Part shown: positions 56,774-64,000 of the stretch, piece after piece
Layout of the letters: each line of letters begins with the position of its first letter
Numbering within the stretch: position 1 is the stretch's first letter
Assembly (NCBI RefSeq): GCF_018882335.1
Contig: NZ_JACVOS010000002.1
Coordinates: forward strand, 143,983-207,982
From: Polynucleobacter sp. AM-25C3
GTDB lineage: Bacteria > Pseudomonadota > Gammaproteobacteria > Burkholderiales > Burkholderiaceae
Length of the DNA stretch: 64,000 nt
Reading direction: 5' to 3'
The notes under the pieces: model-generated
Told to the model about the DNA's origin: nothing
The model's input: the letters and a program-made list of their open reading frames with translations, nothing else
The model's database searches: none
Made by a program: the position numbers and the translations under genes

Positions 56774-57199
56774 ATGAAAAAATTACTTCAGTATCTTGCG
56801 GTCTCTTTCGCCCTAGTTGTAATGGGAGCTTATGCTGCAGGCCCCACTGAGGTGGTTTATCACATTGATGATGCGGAGTCTCAAGGGGTTAAGGGATTGC
56901 GTAATATTCGTAATCATTTGGATGTTGCCCCTCAAACCAAAATTATTGTGGTTACGCATGCTAATGGCGTAGACATCATGATGGAAGGTACGAAAGACAA
57001 AAAGAATGGAATTGAATATGCGCCCCTGGTTGGAGCTTTAAAATCACGCGGTGTTCGCTTTGAGGTTTGTGAGATTACTTTGAAAAATCGTAATTTGCAG
57101 AAGGATCAATTCATTCTTGACACTGACTTCACTCCTTCTGGTGTTGTTAGGATTGCAGACCTTCAGTACCAAAATCACTTCGCCTACATCAGGCCTTAA
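56774..57199 (+). CDS. Secreted DsrE/DsrF-like protein
   Basis: A 141-residue exported protein (signal about 1-22, cleaved near AYAAG) with the DsrE-like fold: VVYHIDDAESQGVKGLRNI, IVVTHANGVDIMM, and a single cysteine C99 in VRFEVCEITLKNR at the position of the sulfur-carrying Cys of DsrE/TusD proteins. Classic DsrEFH is cytoplasmic; this one is periplasmic. A role as a sulfur or persulfide carrier beside Sox is inferred. It is 22 bases after soxB. Confidence 0.8.
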   Translation: MKKLLQYLAVSFALVVMGAYAAGPTEVVYHIDDAESQGVKGLRNIRNHLDVAPQTKIIVVTHANGVDIMMEGTKDKKNGIEYAPLVGALKSRGVRFEVCEITLKNRNLQKDQFILDTDFTPSGVVRIADLQYQNHFAYIRP

Positions 57200-57202
57200 G
57201 CT

Positions 57203-58171
57203 ATGCCACTTAGGGCTCTTAGGATTCGCTCTTGTGCTTTAGGGGCAATTTTATTTAGCACTCTCTCGCTACTATTTTTCTCATCCTCCGTTAATGCTTT
57301 GGATGACTTGCTCTTAAAACCTATCCAGGTGGCTCCGCACACATATTTCGTGCAAGGCTTGCCCGAGATGGGTAGCAGCCAAAATCAGAACTTTATTTCA
57401 AACGCAGGTTTTGTCATTACTCCAAAAGGCGTGGTGGTGGTAGATGCTTTGGGTTCACCAGTTCTGGCGAAGAAACTCATTGCTGAAATTAAAAAGCTTA
57501 CTTCGCAAAAAGTAGTGGCTGTCATCGTGACACACTATCATGCCGACCACATTTATGGTCTGCAAGAATTTAGAAAGATCGGGGCTAAGATTTATGCCCA
57601 GAATCAGGGGATAAATTACCTTGCGTCTGAAACTGCCATACAAAGATTAATAGCATCCCGCGTGGACTTTGCCCCTTGGGTTAATACAAGCACCAAGCTC
57701 ACGGGAGCAGATCTTTGGATAGATCAAAGCTATATGCTTACAGTGGGTGGCGTGGATTTTAAAATTAGTCGAGTGGGGCCGGCACATGCACCAGAGGACT
57801 TGATGATCTACGTCCCATCCGAAGGGGTCTTGTTTGCAGGAGATTTGGTATTCCGTGGACGCATCCCATTTGTTGGTAATGCGGATAGTAAGGGCTGGTT
57901 ATCAGCTTTGGATGCAATTGAGCGTATTAATCCAAAAATCGTGATTCCAGGGCACGGCAATTACTCCATCCATCCCGCAGAAGATATCGCTTTTACAGGG
58001 GATTATTTGCGCTATTTGCGGGAATCAATGACAAAATCAGCGGTAAATATGGATCCTTTTGAGGAGGCTTATCAGCAAGCTGATTGGTCTGAATACGACG
58101 GAATGCCCCTATTTAAGGCTGCCAATCGGATGAATGCCTATAACGTCTACCTCTCAATTCAGTCGGAATAA
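57203..58171 (+). CDS. SoxH-like metallo-beta-lactamase fold hydrolase
   Basis: A 322-residue MBL-fold protein with a signal peptide (about 1-32). Metal ligands: H111-x-H113-x-D115-H116 (HYHADH), H195, D214 (FAGDLVF) and H251 (IPGHG). The pattern is that of the SoxH/quinoprotein-relay group found in sox clusters, function unknown; glyoxalase II-like or persulfide-dioxygenase-like activity is possible but not shown. Begins three bases after the DsrE-like gene. Confidence 0.82.
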   Translation: MPLRALRIRSCALGAILFSTLSLLFFSSSVNALDDLLLKPIQVAPHTYFVQGLPEMGSSQNQNFISNAGFVITPKGVVVVDALGSPVLAKKLIAEIKKLTSQKVVAVIVTHYHADHIYGLQEFRKIGAKIYAQNQGINYLASETAIQRLIASRVDFAPWVNTSTKLTGADLWIDQSYMLTVGGVDFKISRVGPAHAPEDLMIYVPSEGVLFAGDLVFRGRIPFVGNADSKGWLSALDAIERINPKIVIPGHGNYSIHPAEDIAFTGDYLRYLRESMTKSAVNMDPFEEAYQQADWSEYDGMPLFKAANRMNAYNVYLSIQSE

Positions 58172-58231
58172 GGCATATTTATCATCTGGGCTTTAAAATA
58201 GTCATTTACTTGGCTAAATGACTGATTTCAA

Positions 58232-58546
58232 ATGAAATTACCACTGTTAAAGCTTGTTCTATCCCTGATAGCGTTCTTAGGCTTGAATGTGCCTGCATTC
58301 GCTACACCCGATCTAGCGAATGGGAAAAAAATTGATCAGCAGAAATGCTATGCCTGCCACGCCAAGAAATCTGGCTTTGGTAATGGCGACATGATTTACA
58401 CGCGCAGCGATAGCAAAGTTAAAAACTTGCAGAATTTAAAGTCCATGGTGGCGATGTGCAATACCGAGTTGCGCTTGGATCTTTTCCCTGAGGATGAAGC
58501 TGATGTAGCGGCCTTTCTCAATAAACAATTTTATAAATTTAAATAA
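58232..58546 (+). CDS. Small periplasmic c-type cytochrome
   Basis: A 104-residue cytochrome with signal peptide (about 1-24, PAFA) and one heme motif C39-Y-A-C42-H43. A later Met (MVAMCNTEL, about 72-80) may be the second ligand; the adjacent C76 is unusual. The rest, RLDLFPEDEADVAAFLNKQ, is a class I cytochrome-like end. It could accept electrons from the MBL/DsrE-like neighbours or Sox. No closer name can be given. Confidence 0.8.
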   Translation: MKLPLLKLVLSLIAFLGLNVPAFATPDLANGKKIDQQKCYACHAKKSGFGNGDMIYTRSDSKVKNLQNLKSMVAMCNTELRLDLFPEDEADVAAFLNKQFYKFK

Positions 58547-58568
58547 TTTCAGTTAAAGAATTTTGAAT

Positions 58569-59690
58569 ATGGAAGCGGTAGATATTTCCTCTCTAAGTAG
58601 GTCGGTTTTATTAGCCACTTTTGCAATTACATTTATGCTTGGTGCCGTAATGCAAAAGACGGGTTTTTGTAGCATGGGTGCCGTATCCGATATTTTTATT
58701 ATGTCTAGCTGGGATCGACTAAAACAGTGGTTCTTAGCTATTGGCGTCGCTATTGTTGGCTTTGCCTTGATGTCTTACTTGGGCCTCATTGATCCACTCA
58801 AAAGCATGTATACCGGTAGCAAATTTTTATGGCTCTCCACCATCGTGGGTAGTACGCTATTTGGTTTTGGCATGGTGCTCTCGTCTGGCTGCGGAAGTAA
58901 GACCCTCGTGCGTATTGGAGGCGGCAATCTAAAGTCTTTCATTGTATTTATGGTTCTGGGACTTTCTGCTTATATGACCATGAAGGGCTTCCTTGGTGTT
59001 CTGCGAATGAATACTCTAGATTCTGTATTCATCGCTCTCAATACTCCGCAAGATTTACCGAGCATTCTCAGTCCCATTACTGGAATCGCCAGAAACAATT
59101 TACATCTTGCGCTAGGTTTAATAGTGGGTTTTGCTTTTATTGCTTATGCATTAGCAAGTAAGGTTTTTTGGACAGCAGAAAATCTATTTGCCGGTATTTT
59201 TGTTGGCCTCGCTATTTGCGCAATCTGGTGGGTCTCCGGTAATCTGGGTCATGTAGCTGAAGATCCGAATACTTTGGAGGAGGTCTTCCTGGTTACTAAC
59301 TCTGGCCGGATGGAGAGCCTTTCCTTTGTGGCACCTTATGCTTACTCCTTGGATTGGCTCATGATGTACAGCGATACATCAAAGATCATCACCGTTGGCA
59401 TTGCTGCGGTTGTTGGAATGATCTCTGGCTCCGCATTTGTGGCATTTATCAGCAAGTCCTTCCGCTGGGAAAGCTTTCGCAATACTGAAGATACCGCCAA
59501 TCACTTGGTCGGTGCTTCGTTGATGGGCTTTGGCGGGGTTACTGCTCTAGGTTGTACTGTCGGGCAGGGGCTTAGTGGTATTTCTACTTTGGCGATTGGG
59601 TCCTTGCTAGCACTTCCTGGATTTATCTTTGGAGCTTATTTGGCATTACGCTACCTACAAGTGCGCCTCGCCCCAAATCCTTGCAGTTAA
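58569..59690 (+). CDS. Full-length YeeE/YedE (sulf_transp) family transporter
   Basis: A 373-residue permease of the YeeE/YedE family, whose Spirochaeta member TsuA imports thiosulfate through conserved cysteines. Three cysteines sit in the corresponding motifs: C34 (KTGFCSMGAVSD), C108 (SSGCGSKTLVRIGGG) and C329 (GCTVGQGLSG). About nine helices in two repeats. ATG 58569 is preferred to the TTG six bases earlier. It brings thiosulfate-like sulfur into the cytoplasm by analogy; the substrate is unproven. Confidence 0.85.
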   Translation: MEAVDISSLSRSVLLATFAITFMLGAVMQKTGFCSMGAVSDIFIMSSWDRLKQWFLAIGVAIVGFALMSYLGLIDPLKSMYTGSKFLWLSTIVGSTLFGFGMVLSSGCGSKTLVRIGGGNLKSFIVFMVLGLSAYMTMKGFLGVLRMNTLDSVFIALNTPQDLPSILSPITGIARNNLHLALGLIVGFAFIAYALASKVFWTAENLFAGIFVGLAICAIWWVSGNLGHVAEDPNTLEEVFLVTNSGRMESLSFVAPYAYSLDWLMMYSDTSKIITVGIAAVVGMISGSAFVAFISKSFRWESFRNTEDTANHLVGASLMGFGGVTALGCTVGQGLSGISTLAIGSLLALPGFIFGAYLALRYLQVRLAPNPCS

Positions 59691-59712
59691 CTCAGAAAGT
59701 AGATTTGACAAT

Positions 59713-60150
59713 ATGCAGATAGATTGGTTGGCATTCACCCCTGGACCAGCTTTGCTTGGTGGGATGATATTGGGCATCGCTGCCGCTTTATATGTTCTGT
59801 TACACGGCCGTATTTTGGGAATCAGTGGAATTATTTCTGGCCTACTTTCACCAAAAGCGGGTGATGCAAATTGGCGCTTAAGTCTTGTACTGGGTTTACT
59901 CACAGCACCATTCTGGGCAACCTTGCTGCTTGATCTCCATACTACAGCCGTAATTGATACCGATTGGATTGGCATTATTGTTGCTGGTTTGCTTGTGGGT
60001 TTCGGGGCAAACTATGGATCAGGCTGCACTAGCGGTCATGGTATCTGCGGCTTATCTCGTCTTTCCCCTAGGTCCTTGGTTGCTACACTATCTTTTATGG
60101 GCGCTGGTTTTTTAATGGTGTTCATCATTCGTCATGTGTTGGGCTGGTAA
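59713..60150 (+). CDS. Half-size YeeE/YedE family membrane protein (PmpA-like)
   Basis: A 145-residue membrane protein of four helices, the N-terminal half type of the YeeE/YedE family, with GSGCTSGHGICGLSRLSPRSL holding two of the conserved cysteines. It is paired with the next gene (three-base gap); such pairs occur in bigR-type and pmpAB operons. ATG 59713 is used; the frame is open upstream into the preceding gene. Confidence 0.85.
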   Translation: MQIDWLAFTPGPALLGGMILGIAAALYVLLHGRILGISGIISGLLSPKAGDANWRLSLVLGLLTAPFWATLLLDLHTTAVIDTDWIGIIVAGLLVGFGANYGSGCTSGHGICGLSRLSPRSLVATLSFMGAGFLMVFIIRHVLGW

Positions 60151-60153
60151 ATC

Positions 60154-60585
60154 ATGAGAAGATATTTCAACTTATATAGTCAATATTTTATTGGCGTGCT
60201 ATTCGGTTTTGGTCTAATCATTTCTGGAATGAGTAATCCTCAAAAAATTCTCAATTTCCTCGACATCGCTGGTAACTGGGATCCTTCCTTAATATTTGTA
60301 ATGGGCGGTGCAGTAGTCGTTGGCTTGGGCGGTTTTTATTTAGCCTCACAACGTACTGAAGCCTTTTTTGGCGGTGCACTTCACATCCCCGGTAGAAGAG
60401 ATATTTCGAAGCCCCTGGTGATCGGTAGCGTCATCTTTGGTGCGGGCTGGGGTATTGCTGGGCTTTGTCCAGGGCCAGCAATTGTGGCGCTTGGAGCAGG
60501 TCAAGTAAAAGCACTAGTCTTTGTGCTGGCAATGCTTGCTGGCATGGCGCTTTGCAACCGCTTCTTTACGGGCCATAAGCAGTAA
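60154..60585 (+). CDS. Half-size YeeE/YedE family membrane protein (PmpB-like)
   Basis: A 143-residue partner of the previous gene: four helices, FGFGLIISGMSNPQKILNFLD and the conserved GLCPGPAIVALGAG with one Cys. Together the two halves would rebuild the fold of a full-length transporter. Their place after sox genes suggests thiosulfate or other reduced-sulfur transport. Confidence 0.85.
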   Translation: MRRYFNLYSQYFIGVLFGFGLIISGMSNPQKILNFLDIAGNWDPSLIFVMGGAVVVGLGGFYLASQRTEAFFGGALHIPGRRDISKPLVIGSVIFGAGWGIAGLCPGPAIVALGAGQVKALVFVLAMLAGMALCNRFFTGHKQ

Positions 60586-60643
60586 GTCTGCTTTAGAATC
60601 TCACTTATTCGTTTTCATTTCTTATATATTTTTTGAGGTTTAG

Positions 60644-60988
60644 ATGAGCCTTCCTATTTCTTGCCATACCAATCAATTTGGCACGCTTGGTCAGATTGAT
60701 CCTAGTCATTTAGCTGAGATTGCAAAACAAGGTTACAAGAGCGTAATCAACAATCGGCCTGACTTTGAGGGCGGGCCCGATCAACCGACAAATGCAGATA
60801 TTCAAGCTCAGGCGGAAGTACTTGGTTTGAACTACGCTTTTTTACCAGTCATTCCCGGTGCATTTACACAAGATCAAGTGGTGGAGATGGCGCGCTTACT
60901 GAAAACGATGCCAGGTCCAATCTTGGCATTTTGTCGCTCGGGTGCACGTTCTACCAATTTGTATCAAATGGCTTTGCAGGTTTGCTGA
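60644..60988 (+). CDS. DUF442/TIGR01244 family sulfurtransferase/phosphatase-like protein
   Basis: A 114-residue protein with a protein-tyrosine-phosphatase-like loop C97-x5-R (CRSGARST). The family (DUF442, TIGR01244) is fused to a persulfide-dioxygenase-like MBL domain in the Blh protein of the bigR operon, where it acts in sulfide detoxification; it is also found alone. The opening MSLPISCHTNQFGTLGQI resembles the family. Length is near the stand-alone form. Confidence 0.82.
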   Translation: MSLPISCHTNQFGTLGQIDPSHLAEIAKQGYKSVINNRPDFEGGPDQPTNADIQAQAEVLGLNYAFLPVIPGAFTQDQVVEMARLLKTMPGPILAFCRSGARSTNLYQMALQVC

Positions 60989-61006
60989 TTCATTCGGGCG
61001 GCACTT

Positions 61007-61426
61007 ATGCGTATTGAGATCCCGACTGAGGAAAAGTTTGTTCATGAAATGAACATGCCGATTCGTTGGGGTGATATGGATGCCTATGGTCACGTCAATA
61101 ACACGGTGTACTTTCGTTATATGGAGCAGGCCAGGGTAGAGTGGATTACCTCTTTAGGCTATAACGTTGCCCCTGGAGATGAGTCTATGCTGATGATGAA
61201 TGGCTTTTGCAACTTCCATCAACAACTAGCCTATCCAGGTGAACTAATACTGAAAACCTATATTGGAAACATTGGCCGCTCAAGCTTGGATGTTTATACC
61301 TCTATGGTGCTAACAACAGAACCAGAGGTAATTGCTGCCGTTGGTGGCGCCACTATGGTTTGGGTTGATTTCAAGACAGGTAAATCTGCGCCTTGGCCTG
61401 ATCACGTGATTAGCAAGCTGCGCTAG
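61007..61426 (+). CDS. YbgC/4HBT-type acyl-CoA thioesterase
   Basis: A 139-residue hotdog-fold thioesterase with the 4HBT signature RWGDMDAYGHVNNTVYFRYM, in which the second Asp is catalytic. Substrate is likely a short or medium acyl-CoA. Close spacing to DUF442 (18 bases) suggests read-through from the sulfur run, though the function is unrelated. Confidence 0.88.
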   Translation: MRIEIPTEEKFVHEMNMPIRWGDMDAYGHVNNTVYFRYMEQARVEWITSLGYNVAPGDESMLMMNGFCNFHQQLAYPGELILKTYIGNIGRSSLDVYTSMVLTTEPEVIAAVGGATMVWVDFKTGKSAPWPDHVISKLR

Positions 61427-61434
61427 GATCTTGT

Positions 61435-62508
61435 TTGCAACCAAGTAATTCGCACATACTCAGCATTGATAAGCTGTCTTCTTGCCTTAAGGAGTTTGAC
61501 GCAATCATCGATGTCCGCTCGCCCGCGGAATTCGCCTTAGACCACATCCCTGGTGCAATTAACCTGCCTGTTTTAAATAATGAAGAGCGTATTGAGATTG
61601 GCACTCTCTACAAACAAGTTTCTCCTTTTGCTGCAAAGAAATTAGGCGCTGCTTATGTGTCCCGGAATATCGCTTACCACTTAGAAAACTCACTCATCGA
61701 TTTTCCTAGGGAGTGGCGCCCACTAATTTACTGTTGGCGCGGTGGAGAGCGGAGTGGGGCCTTTACCCATATTCTCAATCGCATTGGTTGGAAAGCGATG
61801 CAGCTAGAGAATGGTTATCAAGGCTTTCGGCGCATTGTGATCGATGGCCTTGATCAAGCCGCTAAAGCATTTTCTTTTCAGGTCATTGCTGGAATGACTG
61901 GTAGCGGTAAGACGCGCATTCTTCAAGAGATTGGTGCTCTTGGTCAGCAGATTCTGGATCTTGAGGGTTTGGCGATTCATCGTGGTTCGGTTCTGGGTAA
62001 TGAGCCCAATATTGAGCAACCCTCGCAAAAAGGCTTTGAAACTAATCTGTGGGATGCCTTAAATTCATTGGATCCGAGCAGGATTGTTTTTGTTGAGTCC
62101 GAAAGTAAGAAGGTAGGGGGCTTGCATGTGCCTGATGCCTTGATGGAGCGCATTCGCAATGGTCGATGTATAGAACTGCGATCGAGCACCAAGACTCGAG
62201 TATCTTGGTTGCTGCGGGAGTATCAACACTTCTTATCGAATCCTGAAAGCTTCAAACAAAAACTCAGTTTGCTGACATCGCGTTATGGCAAAGTCCAAAT
62301 CGAAAAATGGCATGAGACTATTGATCAAGGTGACTTTGGAAATTTAGTAGAAGAGTTATTGGTGATGCATTACGACCCATCCTATCAGTCCTCAATCGTT
62401 CGGAATTTTCCAAGCTATCGCGAAGATCATTTCGTTGAACTAAGGGATGATGGCGATGAAGCCTTTACGCTAGCGGCAAAGGACCTCATCATCAAGGTGA
62501 GCGCTTAA
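61435..62508 (+). CDS. mnmH: tRNA 2-selenouridine synthase
   Basis: Replaces sulfur of 2-thiouridine at tRNA wobble 34 with selenium, via a geranylated intermediate. The 357-residue protein has an N-terminal rhodanese domain with catalytic C100 ([10 protein letters not shown]) and a P-loop (GMTGSGKT, 153-160). The start is TTG 61435, with AGGA six bases upstream; no in-frame ATG lies before the rhodanese domain. It needs selenophosphate from SelD, which is not in the window. Its stop overlaps that of gcdH. Confidence 0.93.
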   Translation: MQPSNSHILSIDKLSSCLKEFDAIIDVRSPAEFALDHIPGAINLPVLNNEERIEIGTLYKQVSPFAAKKLGAAYVSRNIAYHLENSLIDFPREWRPLIYCWRGGERSGAFTHILNRIGWKAMQLENGYQGFRRIVIDGLDQAAKAFSFQVIAGMTGSGKTRILQEIGALGQQILDLEGLAIHRGSVLGNEPNIEQPSQKGFETNLWDALNSLDPSRIVFVESESKKVGGLHVPDALMERIRNGRCIELRSSTKTRVSWLLREYQHFLSNPESFKQKLSLLTSRYGKVQIEKWHETIDQGDFGNLVEELLVMHYDPSYQSSIVRNFPSYREDHFVELRDDGDEAFTLAAKDLIIKVSA

Positions 62509-63683
62509 CTGAAGGCTTGAATGCCAGTTTGTGCACGGCCCAAAATCAGGGCATGAATATCATGTGTGCCTTCATAGGTATTGACGACTTCAAGATTCAG
62601 CATATGACGGACAACGCCATACTCATCTGAGATTCCATTTCCACCATGCATATCTCTTGCTAGACGAGCCACATCCAAAGACTTACCGCAAGAATTGCGC
62701 TTCATCATGGAGGTAATTTCTGGGGCGGCAATACCTTCGTCTTTCATGCGACCTAAACGCAAACAACCCTGCAGGGCCAGGGTAATCTCGGTTTGCATAT
62801 CAGCCAATTTCTTCTGAATGAGTTGATTTGCAGCTAAAGGGCGGTCAAATTGCTTGCGATCCATCGTGTATTGGCGTGCTGCATGCCAACACCACTCAGC
62901 AGCGCCGAGGGAGCCCCAAGCGATACCGTAGCGTGCAGAGTTCAAGCAAGTAAAAGGACCTTTAAGGCCGGTAATTTCTGGGAATTCATTTTCGGCAGGA
63001 ACAAAGACCTCATCCATGACGATTTCACCAGTGATAGAGGCCCGTAGGCCCATCTTGCCGCTGATCTTGGGGGCAGATAAACCCTTCATACCCTTTTCCA
63101 GGATGAAGCCCCTAATCAAGCCCTCATCATTCTTGGCCCATACGACAAATACATCAGCGATAGGGGAGTTAGAGATCCACATCTTAGAGCCAGTTAAAGA
63201 GAAGCCGCCTGGGACCTTTTTGGCTCGCGTAATCATGCCGCCAGCGTCTGAGCCATAGTTAGGCTCAGTCAATCCAAAGCAACCAATCCACTCACCGCTA
63301 GCCAACTTGGGTAGGTACTTTTGTTTTTGGGCTTCGCTACCAAATTCATTGATAGGGACCATCACCAAAGAGGACTGAACACTCATCATGGAGCGATAGC
63401 CCGAGTCAACGCGTTCGATCTCGCGGGCAATTAATCCATAGGAAACATAGTTCAGATTTGCGCCACCGTATTCTTCGGGAATGGTGATGCCAAGGAGTCC
63501 TAATTCACCCATCTCGCGAAAGATCGCCGGGTCAGTGGTTTCATTGCGAAACGCATCATGAATGCGGGGCATCAAACGTCCTTGAGCATATTGAGCAGCG
63601 GCATCACGTACCATGCGCTCCTCTTCGCTGAGTTGCGTGTCGAGAAGTAGGGGGTCAGCCCAATTGAAACTAGCTTTACTCAT
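62505..63683 (-). CDS. gcdH: Glutaryl-CoA dehydrogenase (acyl-CoA dehydrogenase family)
   Basis: FAD enzyme that oxidises and decarboxylates glutaryl-CoA to crotonyl-CoA in lysine/tryptophan catabolism. The 392-residue product starts [21 protein letters not shown], characteristic of GcdH, with [35 protein letters not shown] and the catalytic Glu in [15 protein letters not shown]. Crotonyl-CoA can then pass to 3-hydroxybutyryl-CoA. AGGATGG lies before the ATG. The TAA codons of gcdH and mnmH overlap tail to tail at TTAA (62505-62508). Confidence 0.93.
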   Translation of the reverse strand: MSKASFNWADPLLLDTQLSEEERMVRDAAAQYAQGRLMPRIHDAFRNETTDPAIFREMGELGLLGITIPEEYGGANLNYVSYGLIAREIERVDSGYRSMMSVQSSLVMVPINEFGSEAQKQKYLPKLASGEWIGCFGLTEPNYGSDAGGMITRAKKVPGGFSLTGSKMWISNSPIADVFVVWAKNDEGLIRGFILEKGMKGLSAPKISGKMGLRASITGEIVMDEVFVPAENEFPEITGLKGPFTCLNSARYGIAWGSLGAAEWCWHAARQYTMDRKQFDRPLAANQLIQKKLADMQTEITLALQGCLRLGRMKDEGIAAPEITSMMKRNSCGKSLDVARLARDMHGGNGISDEYGVVRHMLNLEVVNTYEGTHDIHALILGRAQTGIQAFS

Positions 63684-63778
63684 TGTTCTTAGCCATCCTA
63701 TTTTGGTTTTTAATCTGCTCCCTGTGAATTTCCAGGAATGCAGATATTCTTATTTCTATTATCCATTTTTTCATACTT

Positions 63779-63904
63779 ATGGACTCGTCTAGACATCATC
63801 ACCGCTACTACGACTTAATATTGGCTGCCTTTGTCGTGGTTCTACTGTGCTCTAACTTTATTGGCGCTGGTAAGGTAATACCCCCGCCCCTTAACCTGAG
63901 TTAA
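63779..63904 (+). pseudogene. 5' remnant of a VUT/YhhQ-family queuosine precursor transporter, interrupted
   Basis: From ATG 63779 the frame reads MDSSRHHHRYYDLILAAF followed by VVVLLCSNFIGAGKV, matching the first helix of betaproteobacterial VUT (YhhQ-type) transporters that import queuosine precursors. Similarity stops after the valine codon at 63875-63877, and the frame ends at 63904 in sequence that appears to belong to an insertion element. Only about 33 native codons remain here; the rest, if present, lies beyond the window. Recognition is from memory of the family. Confidence 0.6.
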
Positions 63905-64000
63905 AAGTAGAATTTCTAAGTTGTTTGATTTAAAGGAAATTCTATGAAAACCTCCCGCTTTACCGATAGCCAAATCATGGCCATCCTCAAACAAGCCGAG
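63878..64000 (+). mobile_element. Left part of an IS3-family insertion sequence
   Basis: The sequence change at about 63878 is followed by CCCCCGCCCCTTAACCTGAG, a plausible left terminal region, and 66 bases later by the start of a transposase orfA. The exact terminal repeat and target duplication cannot be fixed without the right end. The boundary is inferred from where the transporter gene stops matching its family. Confidence 0.55.
63944..64000 (+). CDS. IS3-family transposase OrfA (partial, runs off the window)
   Basis: Nineteen codons are visible, MKTSRFTDSQIMAILKQAE, which is the N-terminal helix-turn-helix start of IS3-family (IS407-like) OrfA proteins, usually about 88 residues followed by OrfB with the DDE domain after a -1 frameshift. 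AAAGGAAAT precedes the ATG. The remainder is outside the window. Confidence 0.8.
   Translation, partial: MKTSRFTDSQIMAILKQAE

Overview
The window looks like chromosomal DNA of a free-living betaproteobacterium of the family Burkholderiaceae, most likely Polynucleobacter or a close relative. This is inferred from moderate G+C content, very short intergenic gaps, and gene orders typical of that group: aceE-aceF-lpdA with a lipoyl domain on E3, a phasin gene next to it, mdh/GntR/sdhCDABE/gltA/leuCDB, and asd-fimV-truA-trpFBA-accD-folC-dedD-cvpA-purF-metZ. No rRNA, tRNA or CRISPR array was seen. Almost all of the sequence is coding.

Layout. 0.1-6 kb (+): pyruvate dehydrogenase operon, closed by a terminator shared with the convergent phasin gene. 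6-9 kb: EamA permease and a PBP7-type D,D-endopeptidase. 9-20.7 kb (-): a long reverse-strand block with an IclR regulator, pyrD, the N-end-rule transferases bpt and aat, a NUDIX hydrolase, a pabB-pabC fusion, a periplasmic cyclophilin, a DsbA-like isomerase, rarA, a DUF3429 membrane protein, 3-hydroxybutyryl-CoA dehydrogenase, a YfcG-like GST and an aminotransferase. 20.7-24.2 kb: yaaA, a DUF2863 gene, an MliC-like secreted protein and mdh. 24.3-30.2 kb (+): a GntR/UTRA regulator whose promoter carries a perfect palindrome, then succinate dehydrogenase and citrate synthase. 30.2-46.9 kb (+): leucine, aspartate-family, tryptophan, fatty-acid, folate, purine and methionine biosynthesis.

46.9-61 kb is the most specialised region. 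A divergent ArsR-family regulator and a modBC-ubiA operon (no modA in the window) flank a complete Sox thiosulfate-oxidation set in the order soxC-D-Y-Z-A-X-B. After soxB come a secreted DsrE-like protein, a SoxH-like metallo-hydrolase, a small cytochrome c, one full-length and two half-size YeeE/YedE transporters, and a DUF442 sulfurtransferase/phosphatase-like protein. The parts fit together as sulfur import, periplasmic oxidation (SoxCD needs molybdenum, which links to modBC) and persulfide handling, probably under a thiol-sensing ArsR regulator. A 28-bp inverted repeat between modB and arsR is the best candidate operator.

61-64 kb: a thioesterase, tRNA 2-selenouridine synthase (mnmH) and a glutaryl-CoA dehydrogenase whose stop codon overlaps that of mnmH tail to tail. 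The right edge holds the first codons of a VUT/YhhQ-type queuosine-precursor transporter that appears to be interrupted by an IS3-family element, whose orfA begins 57 bases before the window ends.
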